A DNA stretch of 64,000 nt from CAWEQW01 sp963811365 (lineage in GTDB: Bacteria; Actinomycetota; Actinomycetes; Propionibacteriales; Nocardioidaceae), in contig CAWEQW010000006.1 in the NCBI GenBank assembly GCA_963811365.1, positions 186,001 to 250,000 on the forward strand, read 5' to 3'. The notes under the pieces were generated by a model, which ran no database searches, was not told the DNA's origin, and saw nothing but the letters and a program-made list of their open reading frames with translations. A program made the position numbers and the translations under genes. Shown here in pieces: positions 11,414 to 22,349 of the stretch; within the stretch, counting starts at the first letter, position 1; each line of letters begins with the position of its first letter.

Positions 11414-12712
11414 TCATTCGTCCTGAGACACCGGCCGAGGAACCCGCGGGCCGACGGCGCACGCCACGGCCCCGGCCCGGGCCCGCGGCTCGGGGGGCGC
11501 GTCCTCGACCGGCTCGCGCCCCGGCGTACGCAGGCCGAACCTGCGGATCGCGAACCGGAACAGCACGTAGTACACCGCGGCGTACACCAGCCCGACCGGG
11601 ACCAGCCACAGCGGCCGGGTGGCCGTGGTGAAGTTCAGCGCGTAGTCGATCGCCCCCGAGGAGAAGCCGAACCCGTCGCGGATGCCGAGCGCGTTGACGA
11701 CCGCGAGAGAGGTCCCGGTGAGCACGGCGTGCAGCAGGTAGAGCGGCCAGGCGACGAACATGAACGCGAACTCCAGGGGCTCCGTCACCCCGGTGACCAG
11801 CGAGGTCAGCGCGCCGGACAGCATGATGCCGCCGACCAGCCGCCGGTGCTCGGGACGCGCCTCCTGGTAGATCGCGAGCGCGGCCGCGGGCAGCGCGAAC
11901 ATCGTGATCGGGAAGAACCCGGTCATGAAGGCTCCGGCGGTCGGGTCGCCGTTCAGGAACCGCGCGACGTCGCCGTGCACCACGGTCCCGCCCGGGGTGG
12001 TGTACGTGCCCAGCGCGAACCACGGCACCGAGTTGAGGATGTGGTGCAGCCCCAGCGGGACCAGCAGCCGGTTGACGAAGCCGTAGAACCCCGCACCTGC
12101 GATCTGGTTCTGGCCCAGCCACTGCCCGAGCGCGACGAGCCCCCGGTCGAAGCCGGGGTACATGAAGGACATCAGCACGCCGAGCAGCAGCGAGGCCATC
12201 GCCGCCAGGATCGGCACGAACCGCCGACCGCCGAAGAAGGCCAGGTAGGTCGGCAGCCGGACCCGGTGGTACCTCTCCCACAGCAGCGCGGCCGTCAGGC
12301 CCACCAGGATGCCGCCGAAGACCCCGTAGTCGATCCCGGTGGTGCCGGCCGGGTCCGCGAGGACGTACGGCGACATCGCCCCCTCGACCGCGGAGAACAC
12401 CAGGTAACCGACCACCGCCGCGAGCGCCGTCGAGCCGTCGGAGCGGCGCGCGAAGCCGAACGCGACGCCGACCGCGAACAGCAGCGGGAGATGGGAGAAG
12501 ACCGTGCCGCCGGCCGCCACGAGCACGGCTGCCACCGGGTTGAGCCACGGCCAGTGCCGGGCGAGTGCGAGGCCGCTGTCGCCGGCACCGAGCATGTCGG
12601 GCTGTCCGAGGCGCAGCAGCAGCGCGGCGACGGGCAGCGCGGCGATCGGCAGCATCAGGCTGCGGCCGAGGCGCTGCAGCGCCCCGAGCCCGGTCTCCCG
12701 ACCACCGTCCAC
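11414..12712 (-). CDS. PTS glucose/N-acetylglucosamine-type permease, EIIC subunit
   Basis: Membrane channel component of a phosphoenolpyruvate sugar phosphotransferase system of the Glc/GlcNAc family. 432 residues with about ten hydrophobic segments; signatures include LMLPIAALPVAALLLRLG near the start, VPLGLHHILNSVPWF and TGVTEPLEFAFMFVAWPLY, which carries the conserved TEP-E region. It has no fused EIIB or EIIA domain. Those are encoded divergently from 12778 with 65 bases between the starts, so one regulator probably controls both units. Sugar specificity (glucose or GlcNAc) cannot be settled. Confidence 0.92.
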   Translation of the reverse strand: MDGGRETGLGALQRLGRSLMLPIAALPVAALLLRLGQPDMLGAGDSGLALARHWPWLNPVAAVLVAAGGTVFSHLPLLFAVGVAFGFARRSDGSTALAAVVGYLVFSAVEGAMSPYVLADPAGTTGIDYGVFGGILVGLTAALLWERYHRVRLPTYLAFFGGRRFVPILAAMASLLLGVLMSFMYPGFDRGLVALGQWLGQNQIAGAGFYGFVNRLLVPLGLHHILNSVPWFALGTYTTPGGTVVHGDVARFLNGDPTAGAFMTGFFPITMFALPAAALAIYQEARPEHRRLVGGIMLSGALTSLVTGVTEPLEFAFMFVAWPLYLLHAVLTGTSLAVVNALGIRDGFGFSSGAIDYALNFTTATRPLWLVPVGLVYAAVYYVLFRFAIRRFGLRTPGREPVEDAPPEPRARAGAVACAVGPRVPRPVSQDE

Positions 12713-12777
12713 CGTTCCCCCTCTCCACCCCGGACTCCGACGCGACCGGGGCGGTCCGCCGGGTGGACAATGCCGCC

Positions 12778-13008
12778 ATGAGCCAAGCGGAGCTGATCGT
12801 CGCCGGTCTCGGGGGCAGCGAGAACATCGTAGAGATCGAGGCGTGCATCACCCGACTCCGGACGGCTCTGCGGGACAGCTCCCTCGTCGACGAGGCGGTG
12901 CTGCGGCGCGCGGGGGCGCACGGGATCCTGCGCACCGGCTCGGTCGTCCAGGTGGTCGTCGGGCCGCACGCGGACCTCATCGCCGACGACATGGAAGACC
13001 TGCTCTGA
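12778..13008 (+). CDS. PTS EIIB subunit, glucose/GlcNAc family
   Basis: 76-residue phosphocarrier. The segment ENIVEIEACITRLRTAL contains the phosphorylated cysteine (Cys23) that takes phosphate from EIIA and gives it to the sugar held by EIIC. The ATG at 12778 sits just downstream of GGACAAT. Its TGA overlaps the ATG of the EIIA gene by one base, so the two are probably translated together. A longer open frame upstream runs into the divergent EIIC gene and is not used. Confidence 0.9.
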   Translation: MSQAELIVAGLGGSENIVEIEACITRLRTALRDSSLVDEAVLRRAGAHGILRTGSVVQVVVGPHADLIADDMEDLL

Positions 13009-13457
13009 TGCGCCAGGTGCTGTGCCCGGTCTCGGGGCAGAGCCGCCTGGTCAGCGACGTCCCGGACCCCGTCTTCGCCCGAGGGCTGGTCGGTCCGGGG
13101 GTGGCGATCAACCCCGCGCCCGGCCCGCAGACCGCGGTCGCCCCGATCACCGGACAGCTCGTGCGGCTGCTCCCGCACGCCTACCTGGTGCGCAGCGACC
13201 AGGGGCCCGGGGTACTGGTGCACCTCGGCATCGACACGGTGCACCTGCAGGGTGCGGGCTTCTCGGTGCTGCGCCGCGAGCTCGAGCAGGTGGACGCCGG
13301 TGAGGACGTGGTCTCCTGGGACCCGCAGTACGTCGCCGGCACCGGCCGGTCGGCGATCTGCGCGGTGATCATGCTCGACTGCGACGCACCCGTGGTGCTC
13401 GAGGAGCTCGGCAGCCTGGTGCACTCCGGCGAGCCGCTGTTCTCCGTCGACTGCTGA
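13008..13457 (+). CDS. PTS EIIA subunit, glucose family
   Basis: 149-residue phosphocarrier of the Crr type. The motif GVLVHLGIDTVHLQGAGF contains the active-site histidine (His72), phosphorylated by HPr; GVAINPAPGPQTAVAPITG is the usual beta-barrel opening. It overlaps the EIIB gene (TGATG). Together with the divergent EIIC it makes a full sugar permease encoded as three separate polypeptides. It ends 31 bases before the convergent methyltransferase gene. Confidence 0.93.
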   Translation: MRQVLCPVSGQSRLVSDVPDPVFARGLVGPGVAINPAPGPQTAVAPITGQLVRLLPHAYLVRSDQGPGVLVHLGIDTVHLQGAGFSVLRRELEQVDAGEDVVSWDPQYVAGTGRSAICAVIMLDCDAPVVLEELGSLVHSGEPLFSVDC

Positions 13458-13488
13458 GCCGACCGCTCAGGTGGTGTCGGTCCGACGC

Positions 13489-14193
13489 TCAGCCACGTCG
13501 CGCCGCACCGCCGAGGTCGGCATGCTGGCGCACCCAGGCGTGCATGGCGATCGCGGCCGCCGCGGAGGCGTTGATCGAGCGGGTCGAGCCGAACTGCGCG
13601 ATCGAGAAGGTGCCGTCGCAGGCCTGCCTCGCGGCGGCGGAGAGCCCCGGCCCCTCCTGTCCGAACAGCAGGCAGCAGCGGCGCGGCAGGACGAGGGTCT
13701 CGATCGGCTCGGCCCCCGGCAGGTTGTCGATCCCGAGCAGCACCACTCCGTCCGCACGCAGGGTGCCCGCCAGCTCCTCGACGGTCGGGTGGTGCCGGAC
13801 GTGCTGGTAGCGGTCGGTGACCATCGCGCCCCGACGGTTCCACCGCCGGTTCCCGACGATGTGCACCTCGCGGGCCAGGAAGGCGTTGGCGGTGCGCACG
13901 ATCGTGCCGATGTTGAAGTCGTGCCGCCAGTTCTCGATGGCGACGTGGAAGTCGTGCCGCCGGGTGTCCAGATCCGCGACGATCGCCTCGAGCGTCCAGT
14001 AGCGGTAGCGGTCCACGACGTTGCGTCGGTCGCCCTCGGCCAGCAGGCCTGCGTCGTACCGCGGGTCCTCGGGCCAGGCGCCGACCCAGGGGCCGACGCC
14101 GACCTCCTGCGGACCGTGCGGCATCGGGTCGTACGGCGCGCGCGGACCGGCGGCCCGGTCCGCGGGGTCGTCGGCGGGGTCGTCGGCGGGCAC
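13489..14193 (-). CDS. TrmH/SpoU-family RNA methyltransferase
   Basis: SPOUT-fold, AdoMet-dependent ribose 2'-O-methyltransferase acting on tRNA or rRNA. The three knot motifs are present: NIGTIVRTANAFLAREVHIV (motif 1), LLFGQEGPGLS (motif 2) and SIAQFGSTRSINASAAAAIA (motif 3). 234 residues from a GTG at 14193. The start region holds a tandem DDPA repeat (bases about 14163-14192), so the true start may be somewhat further in. The target nucleotide is unknown. Confidence 0.9.
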   Translation of the reverse strand: MPADDPADDPADRAAGPRAPYDPMPHGPQEVGVGPWVGAWPEDPRYDAGLLAEGDRRNVVDRYRYWTLEAIVADLDTRRHDFHVAIENWRHDFNIGTIVRTANAFLAREVHIVGNRRWNRRGAMVTDRYQHVRHHPTVEELAGTLRADGVVLLGIDNLPGAEPIETLVLPRRCCLLFGQEGPGLSAAARQACDGTFSIAQFGSTRSINASAAAAIAMHAWVRQHADLGGAARRG

Positions 14194-14242
14194 CCGGGCA
14201 TGCTAGACGCTCGACAGTCTCCGTTCAGGTGCGCCAAGTAGT

Positions 14243-14947
14243 GTGCTGCCCGTGAACGCGCTCACGGCGACCGTCGTGCCCCAGCTGCTCGGCATGAACT
14301 GGCTCGACCCCCAGTACCTGCTGGACCACTTCGGCAACTACGCCCTGTGGGGCGCGGCGGGGGTCATCTTCGCGGAGTGCGGCATCCTGATCGGCTTCTT
14401 CCTTCCCGGGGACTCGCTGCTGTTCACGGTGGGCCTGCTGGTCTCCCAGGGGAAGATCTCCTACCCGCTGTGGCTGTGCTGCCTGGTGCTCACCGTGGCC
14501 GCGATCCTCGGCAACGCCTGCGGCTACTACATCGGGATGCGCGCCGGGCCGGCGGTCTTCCACCGCGAGGACTCCCGGATCTTCAAGAAGAAGTACGTCG
14601 AGCGGACCCACGCGTTCTTCGAGGAGTACGGCAACCGGGCGATCGTGCTCGCGCGGTTCGTGCCGATCGTCCGCACGTTCATCACGGTGATGGCCGGCGT
14701 CGGCACGATGAGCTTCCGCCGGTTCATGATCTACTCGAGCATCGGCGCGGTGATCTGGGCGACCGGGGTCACGCTGCTCGGCTACTACCTCGGCCAGGTG
14801 GCGTTCATCCGCAGCCACATCGAGGCCATGCTGCTGGCGATCGTGCTGATCTCGGTGATCCCGATCGCGTTCGAGTACGTCCGCGCCCGCGGCAGCCGCA
14901 AGCTGAGCCGGATGCGCCGCGCCCGGGCGACCGACCCCTCGGAGTGA
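14243..14947 (+). CDS. DedA family membrane protein
   Basis: Integral membrane protein of the DedA/SNARE-associated family, linked in other bacteria to lipid flipping and membrane-potential homeostasis. About 234 residues. Typical motifs are FAECGILIGFFLPGDSLLF near the start, GYYIGMRAGP and the ARFVPIVRTFITVMAGVGTM block with the conserved arginines, followed by a basic C-terminal tail. It starts at a GTG at 14243 or 14252 and is divergent from the methyltransferase gene. Confidence 0.93.
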   Translation: MLPVNALTATVVPQLLGMNWLDPQYLLDHFGNYALWGAAGVIFAECGILIGFFLPGDSLLFTVGLLVSQGKISYPLWLCCLVLTVAAILGNACGYYIGMRAGPAVFHREDSRIFKKKYVERTHAFFEEYGNRAIVLARFVPIVRTFITVMAGVGTMSFRRFMIYSSIGAVIWATGVTLLGYYLGQVAFIRSHIEAMLLAIVLISVIPIAFEYVRARGSRKLSRMRRARATDPSE

Positions 14948-14970
14948 CCAGGCTGCCACCGACAGCCATT

Positions 14971-15045
14971 CGGACCGGCACTCGGCGTGCTGGTCGCCAC
15001 CCGCGACGCTCATGGTCGTGTCCGCAAGGCTCCGAGTGCCGGTTC
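14971..15045. repeat. 75-bp repeat with inverted ends (copy A)
   Basis: Begins CGGACCGGCACTCG and ends CCGAGTGCCGGTTC, which are near-perfect inverted copies of each other. A second element with identical 14-base ends and identical total length is at 60510-60584; their centres differ except for a shared ACGCT. Copy A abuts the broken 3' end of the phosphotransferase remnant. No coding capacity. MITE-like, but no parent transposase was seen. Confidence 0.7.
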
Positions 15046-15470
15046 TTCTGGTCGGCGCGAACGCCGCGTCGGCCCGCGCCATGTCCTCGAGGTCCGATGC
15101 GTGGCTGTGGGCGTCGTCGTCGGCGCGGATGCCGTGCTCGGCATGCCACTTCCGTCCGGCCATCAGGGGAACCCACCGCCACGCCGCCCAGGCGAGACCC
15201 TCGATCGGGTCTCCGGGTCGGGCGAAGTCCCAGTCCACACGACCAGTGAGTCGTCTCGGCGACGCACCGTGTTGTACGGCGAGACGTCGTGATGCACGAT
15301 CATCTGTCCCGGCCGGAGAACAGCGCGGGGAGCGCGGCGCCACGACTCGGCGGGATCGACCGCGAGGACCTCCCGCCCGGACAGCGCACGCTGACCTCGT
15401 CCGGCACCTGCCCGACGTCGAACTCGATGGGTCCTCGGCAGCACGTCCCCGGTCGACGAAGAGCAGACCG
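15046..15470 (-). pseudogene. Aminoglycoside phosphotransferase (APH) family remnant
   Basis: Decayed kinase-fold gene. The pieces AVDPAESWRRAPRAVLRPGQ and MIVHHDVSPYNTVRRRDDS (the catalytic HxDxxxxN loop) are in one frame, and RVDWDFARPGDPIEGLAWAA (the metal-binding DWDFA) with LMAGRKWHAEHGIRADDD are in the next. The N-lobe is not recognisable and the 3' end stops exactly at the 75-bp repeat with ADAAFAPTR. It lies immediately downstream of pyrE. Probably non-functional; this 520-base gap holds nothing else. Confidence 0.75.
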
Positions 15471-15471
15471 G

Positions 15472-16026
15472 TCAGAGGCCGAGCTCGCCGAGCCCGTAGG
15501 CGTAGCGGTACGCCAGCCCCTGCTCCTCCACCCGCTCCCGGGCGCCGGTGTCGCGGTCCACGATGACCGCCACTCCGACCACCTCGGCCCCGGCCTCGCG
15601 CAGCGCCTCCACCGCCGTCAGCACGGAGCCTCCGGTCGTGGAGGTGTCCTCGACGGCGAGCACCCGCCGGCCGGCCACGTCGGGGCCCTCGATGCGGCGC
15701 TGCAGCCCGTGGGCCTTGCCCGCCTTGCGGACCACGACGGCGTCGACCTCCGCCCCCTCGACGGCGGCGGCGTGCAGCATCGCGACCGCGACCGGGTCGG
15801 CACCCAGCGTGAGGCCGCCCGCGACGTCGTACTCCCAGTCGCGGGTCAGCGCGCGCATCACCCGGCCCACCAGGGGGGCCGCCTGCGCGTCGAGGGTGAT
15901 CCGCCGCAGGTCGACGTAGTAGTCGGCCTCGGCACCCGACGACAGGGTGACCCGGCCGTGCACCACCGCCTTGGTCGTGATCTGCCGGAGCAGGGCCTCG
16001 CGGTCGGTGGTGCCGGTCGTGGTCAT
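15472..16026 (-). CDS. pyrE: Orotate phosphoribosyltransferase
   Basis: Pyrimidine synthesis enzyme joining orotate to PRPP to give OMP. 184 residues. The PRPP-binding loop VLAVEDTSTTGGSVLTAVEA is intact, as are VTLSSGAEADYYVDLRR near the start and VVVRKAGKAHG, which carries catalytic lysines. The ATG is at 16026. A class E sortase gene lies upstream on the same strand, 81 bases away, as in related actinobacteria. Confidence 0.96.
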   Translation of the reverse strand: MTTTGTTDREALLRQITTKAVVHGRVTLSSGAEADYYVDLRRITLDAQAAPLVGRVMRALTRDWEYDVAGGLTLGADPVAVAMLHAAAVEGAEVDAVVVRKAGKAHGLQRRIEGPDVAGRRVLAVEDTSTTGGSVLTAVEALREAGAEVVGVAVIVDRDTGARERVEEQGLAYRYAYGLGELGL

Positions 16027-16107
16027 GGGCCAAACCCTAGGGCCCGTCCGACCGACCGCGCGGGGCCGGCGCGCGGGTGGGTCGGCGCGGGGGCCGGCGC
16101 GGGTGGG

Positions 16108-16809
16108 TCAGCGCGGGGCGCTGCCCACCAGGTGGCCGAACGCGATCATCCGCCGGTCGGTGTGGAACAGCTCGGCACAGGTGGTCAGCGTCACCAGCCT
16201 CTGCCCCGGGCGCCGCGCGGGCTGGACGCCGCCGGTCGGGTTGGTGGGCAGCGGGTCGATCACCCAGACGTCGCGGAAGGACACGACCAGGTCGTTCGGG
16301 TCGGTGTCGAGCACGTAGGTGTAGACCCGGGCGCGGGTCTCGACCAGCACCCGGTCGCCGGGCCGCAGCTCGGGCAGGTTGCGCAACGGCTGGCCGTGCG
16401 TCACCCGGTGCGCCGCCAGCGCGTAGTTGCCGACCTGGCCCGCGCGAGCGGTGCCGCGGAAGTGGCCGAAGCCCTCGGCCAGCACCTGCTCGGAGACGCC
16501 CCGCTGGACGGGCATCACGTAGTGACGCCCGAAGCGCGGGATCCGGATCAGCGCCTGGGCGGTCCGGGCGGCACCCCGTCCACCGTGCGCGGTGCTGCCG
16601 GGGCGCAGCGTCCAGGCGCGCTGGGTGCGCTCGACCAGGGCGCGCTGCGCTTCCCGCGACACGACGTTGGTGCCGACGTACTGCCAGCCGACCCAGCCGA
16701 GCACCACGGCGCCGACGACGACGAGCGCCAGACCGGCCCACAAGCCCGCGCCGCGCCGACGTACGGGGGCCGCCCCGTCGGCGGGTCGCTCGACCGTCTG
16801 GTGCGCCAT
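16108..16809 (-). CDS. Class E sortase
   Basis: Membrane-anchored cysteine transpeptidase that attaches surface proteins to the cell wall; class E enzymes usually recognise LAXTG. 233 residues with one membrane helix at about 22-42 and a C-terminal sortase domain. The catalytic set is visible: LAAHRV (His), TLTTC (Cys211) and TDRRMIAFGHL (Arg). No sorting-signal substrate was recognised nearby. Between this gene and pyrE lies a short GC repeat with two copies of GGCGCGGGTGGGTC. Confidence 0.93.
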   Translation of the reverse strand: MAHQTVERPADGAAPVRRRGAGLWAGLALVVVGAVVLGWVGWQYVGTNVVSREAQRALVERTQRAWTLRPGSTAHGGRGAARTAQALIRIPRFGRHYVMPVQRGVSEQVLAEGFGHFRGTARAGQVGNYALAAHRVTHGQPLRNLPELRPGDRVLVETRARVYTYVLDTDPNDLVVSFRDVWVIDPLPTNPTGGVQPARRPGQRLVTLTTCAELFHTDRRMIAFGHLVGSAPR

Positions 16810-16877
16810 GTCCTGATTGTGCCGCCGCGAGCGGTGGCCCGCCGGACATCGCCGAAGCCGCCGCTACAGTCGCGGGT

Positions 16878-18059
16878 ATGGCTGCGTTCCCTCCGAGCCC
16901 CCGTACGGCACAACGGCTGCAGGGCATCCCGCCCACGATCTTCGCGGAGATGTCCGCCCTGGCGGTCCGCACCGGGGCGATCAACCTCGGCCAGGGGTTC
17001 CCGGACGCGGACGGTCCGGCCTCGGTGCTCGAGGCGGCGGTCACCGCGCTGCGGACCGGGCACAACCAGTACGCACCTGGCCCCGGGGTGCCCGAGCTGC
17101 GGCACGCCGTCGCCGCCCACCAGCAGCGCTGCTACGGCGTCGACCTCGACCCCTCCTCGCAGGTGGTGGTGACCGCCGGAGCGACGGAGGCGATCGCCGC
17201 GGCGGTCCTCGGTCTCGTCGACCCGGGGGACGAGGTGGTGGTGCTCGAGCCGTACTACGACTCCTACGTGGCGTGCATCCAGATGGCCGGCGGCGTACGC
17301 CGGCCCGTGACGCTGCGCGCGCCCGACTTCCGGCTGGACGTGGACGCGCTGCGAGCCGCGGTCACCGAGCGCACCAGGCTCGTGCTGCTGAACACCCCGC
17401 ACAACCCGACCGGGACCATGCTCACCCGCGCCGAGCTGGACGCGGTGGCCGAGCTGGCGATCGAGCACGACCTGGTCGTGGTCACCGACGAGGTCTACGA
17501 GCACCTCACGTTCGACGGCCGCGAGCACGTCCCGATCTGCACGCTGCCCGGGATGGCCGAGCGCACGGTGACGATCTCCAGCGCGGGCAAGACCTTCTCG
17601 CTCACCGGCTGGAAGGTCGGCTGGGTCACCGGGCCCGCCGACCTGGTCGGCACGGTGCTGTCGGCCAAGCAGTGGCTGACGTTCACCAACGCCTCGGCGC
17701 TGCAGCCGGCGGTCGCGGTGGCGCTCGACCAGGAGTCGGCGTACCCCGAGACGCTGGCCAAGCAGCTGCAGGCCAAGCGCGACCTGCTGTGCGCCGGGCT
17801 GGCCGGGCTGGACGTCGAGGTGTTCGTCCCCGAGGCGACGTACTTCGTCACCACGGACGTACGGCGCTACGGCCACCAGGACGCGACCGCGTTCTGCCTC
17901 GCCCTGCCCGAGCTGGCCGGAGTCGTCGCGATCCCGGCCCAGGCGTTCTACGACGACCAGGAGGAGGGCCGCCACCTCGTGCGGTGGGCGTTCTGCAAGG
18001 AGACCCCGGTGCTCGAGGAGGGGCTGCGCCGACTGGCCGCCGCCGACCTGCGCGGCTGA
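16878..18059 (+). CDS. PLP-dependent aminotransferase, class I/II (DapC-like)
   Basis: 393-residue fold-type I aminotransferase. INLGQGFPDADGP, NQYAPGPGVPELR, NTPHNPTGTMLT, VVTDEVYEHLTFDG and SSAGKTFSLTGWKVGW with the PLP lysine are all present. The pattern strongly resembles mycobacterial N-succinyldiaminopimelate aminotransferase (Rv0858c, DapC), but methionine/kynurenine aminotransferases of the same branch look similar, so the substrate is an inference. The ATG is at 16878, divergent from the sortase gene. Confidence 0.88.
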   Translation: MAAFPPSPRTAQRLQGIPPTIFAEMSALAVRTGAINLGQGFPDADGPASVLEAAVTALRTGHNQYAPGPGVPELRHAVAAHQQRCYGVDLDPSSQVVVTAGATEAIAAAVLGLVDPGDEVVVLEPYYDSYVACIQMAGGVRRPVTLRAPDFRLDVDALRAAVTERTRLVLLNTPHNPTGTMLTRAELDAVAELAIEHDLVVVTDEVYEHLTFDGREHVPICTLPGMAERTVTISSAGKTFSLTGWKVGWVTGPADLVGTVLSAKQWLTFTNASALQPAVAVALDQESAYPETLAKQLQAKRDLLCAGLAGLDVEVFVPEATYFVTTDVRRYGHQDATAFCLALPELAGVVAIPAQAFYDDQEEGRHLVRWAFCKETPVLEEGLRRLAAADLRG

Positions 18060-18060
18060 G

Positions 18061-19212
18061 TCACCAGACGTCGGCCGGCGGCCGGGGCGACCGGGGCGAG
18101 CGCGTGGCGCGGCACCAGTGCGCGGCGGGCCGGGACAGCAGCAGCCAGGCGGTCGCGAGCGAGCCCACCATGAAGACCAGGCCGAGGCCGAGAGCGGTGA
18201 GCAGCGGGATGCTGGCCACCGCCACCCCCGCGCAGGAGACCGCGAGCCCGATGCGAGCCGCGTTGACCCGCCGTACGACGAGGACCGCGAGCACGGAGGC
18301 CAGCAGCGACCACACGACCGCGACGGCACACGTCACCCAGGCGACCGCCAGCAGGTCCTGGGTGGACATGCCGGTGCTCGTGAGGTCGGCGCTGCCCTCG
18401 ATCCGGCTCACCACCCGGTCCCGCGCGACGACCAGCGTGAGCATGGCCAGCAGGCAGCCCGCCGCGGTGAGCCCGGCGAACACCCAGGTGAGCACGGCGG
18501 CCACGGTGACCGCGGGCGGTCGTCGCAGGAGCTCCGGCTCCTGCTGCACCGGTGGCATCGGCACCGACGGCCGAGCGGCGTAGCCGAACGGCACCGGGGA
18601 GGCCTCCGGGGCCTGTGGCTGCGGCCAGGCGGGGTTCGGCGGCGTGCCGGAGCCGGGAGCGGGCGGCGGCCAGCTCGGGTCGGGCTCCCGGGTCGGCGAG
18701 CCACCCGCGCCGGGGTCCGGCGGTGGCACCGGCGGAGCGCTCCTCCCCGGTCGCGGCGGCCCCTCGGCGGCCGCCGTCGCCTCCCGCCCGGCGAACCAGT
18801 CGCGGGCGGGCCGGGTCCAGAGCATCGCGACCCCGATGGCGACCACGACGGGCAGCGGTCCGGTCGTCACGGCCGCGGAGAGCAGCAGCAGTGCCGCAGC
18901 CGCCGTCAGCGCCACCCGCGCCCCGCGGTGCCGGGTCAGCACGTAGCCGGCACACACCACCGCGACCGCGGCCACCGCACCGTTGAAGAGCACCAGGGCG
19001 CGCAGCACCCGCAGCACCTCGTCAACGGTGAGTCCGAGCCCGTCGCCGGGCGGGGTGGTCAGGAAGGTGGCGATCCCGTCGCGGACCTCGACCGTGCGCA
19101 GCCGGCCCATCGTCTCGAAGAGCACGACGAGCAGCACCACGGAGCCGGCGATGGCCGTGCCGGCACCCACGGTGACCTGGCGCGGGCGGGCCGTGCGGCG
19201 CTGCTCACTCAT
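18061..19212 (-). CDS. Multi-pass membrane protein with a Pro-rich linker
   Basis: 383 residues. An N-terminal block has three to four hydrophobic segments, a long Pro/Gly/Ser-rich cytosolic or extracellular linker spans about residues 145-235, and a C-terminal block has four segments (for example VAAVLTWVFAGLTAAGCLLA). No catalytic motif or family was recognised. The stop is next to the convergent aminotransferase stop. The ATG at 19212 was preferred to an upstream GTG-rich extension. Confidence 0.75.
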   Translation of the reverse strand: MSEQRRTARPRQVTVGAGTAIAGSVVLLVVLFETMGRLRTVEVRDGIATFLTTPPGDGLGLTVDEVLRVLRALVLFNGAVAAVAVVCAGYVLTRHRGARVALTAAAALLLLSAAVTTGPLPVVVAIGVAMLWTRPARDWFAGREATAAAEGPPRPGRSAPPVPPPDPGAGGSPTREPDPSWPPPAPGSGTPPNPAWPQPQAPEASPVPFGYAARPSVPMPPVQQEPELLRRPPAVTVAAVLTWVFAGLTAAGCLLAMLTLVVARDRVVSRIEGSADLTSTGMSTQDLLAVAWVTCAVAVVWSLLASVLAVLVVRRVNAARIGLAVSCAGVAVASIPLLTALGLGLVFMVGSLATAWLLLSRPAAHWCRATRSPRSPRPPADVW

Positions 19213-19243
19213 GCGGCCATTCCACCACGTGGCCGCGACCCGG

Positions 19244-21838
<2,595 letters not shown>

Positions 21839-21911
21839 GTCGTTCCTTCTTCGACTCGGGTGCGGTTCCGCCGGGGTCCTGGGGCGGGCGACCGCAGACG
21901 AAGGGGTGGGG

Positions 21912-22349
21912 TCAGCTGAGGCGTCCGCGGCGCCAGACGGTGACGGAGCGGCCGGTGGAGAGGCTGCCGCGGACGGCGGGCAGGTTGCGGTCGGCGGCCT
22001 CGCGCACCGAGGCGCGCAGCGCGAAGTCGGCGGCGGCGAGCTCGTTCTCGAGCTCGGCCACCCGGCTGCGCAGCGCGGCCACCTGGTTCTCGAGCCGCAG
22101 GATCCGCTTGACGCCCTCGAGGCCGATGCCGGTCGCGGTGAGCTCCGCGACCTCGCGCAGCATCTCGATGTCGCGCCACGAGTAGCGGCGTCCGCCGCCC
22201 AGGGTGCGACCCGGCTGCACGATCCCGAGCCGGTCGTAGGTGCGCAGGGTCTGCGGATGCAGCCCGGTCAGCTCCGCGGCCACGCTGATCACGTAGACAG
22301 GTACGTCGGGACCGGGCTGGTCGGGGGCCGGGAAGCGCGGGCTGCTCAT
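21912..22349 (-). CDS. hspR: Heat-shock repressor HspR (MerR family)
   Basis: 145-residue DNA-binding repressor of the dnaK operon, with DnaK as co-repressor in Streptomyces and mycobacteria. The MerR helix-turn-helix AAELTGLHPQTLRTYDRLGI is followed by the wing GGGRRYSWRDIEMLREV and a C-terminal coiled coil (residues 85-120, leucine heptads). Its ATG overlaps the dnaJ stop by four bases. The matching HAIR operator is at 26243-26263. Confidence 0.96.
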   Translation of the reverse strand: MSSPRFPAPDQPGPDVPVYVISVAAELTGLHPQTLRTYDRLGIVQPGRTLGGGRRYSWRDIEMLREVAELTATGIGLEGVKRILRLENQVAALRSRVAELENELAAADFALRASVREAADRNLPAVRGSLSTGRSVTVWRRGRLS

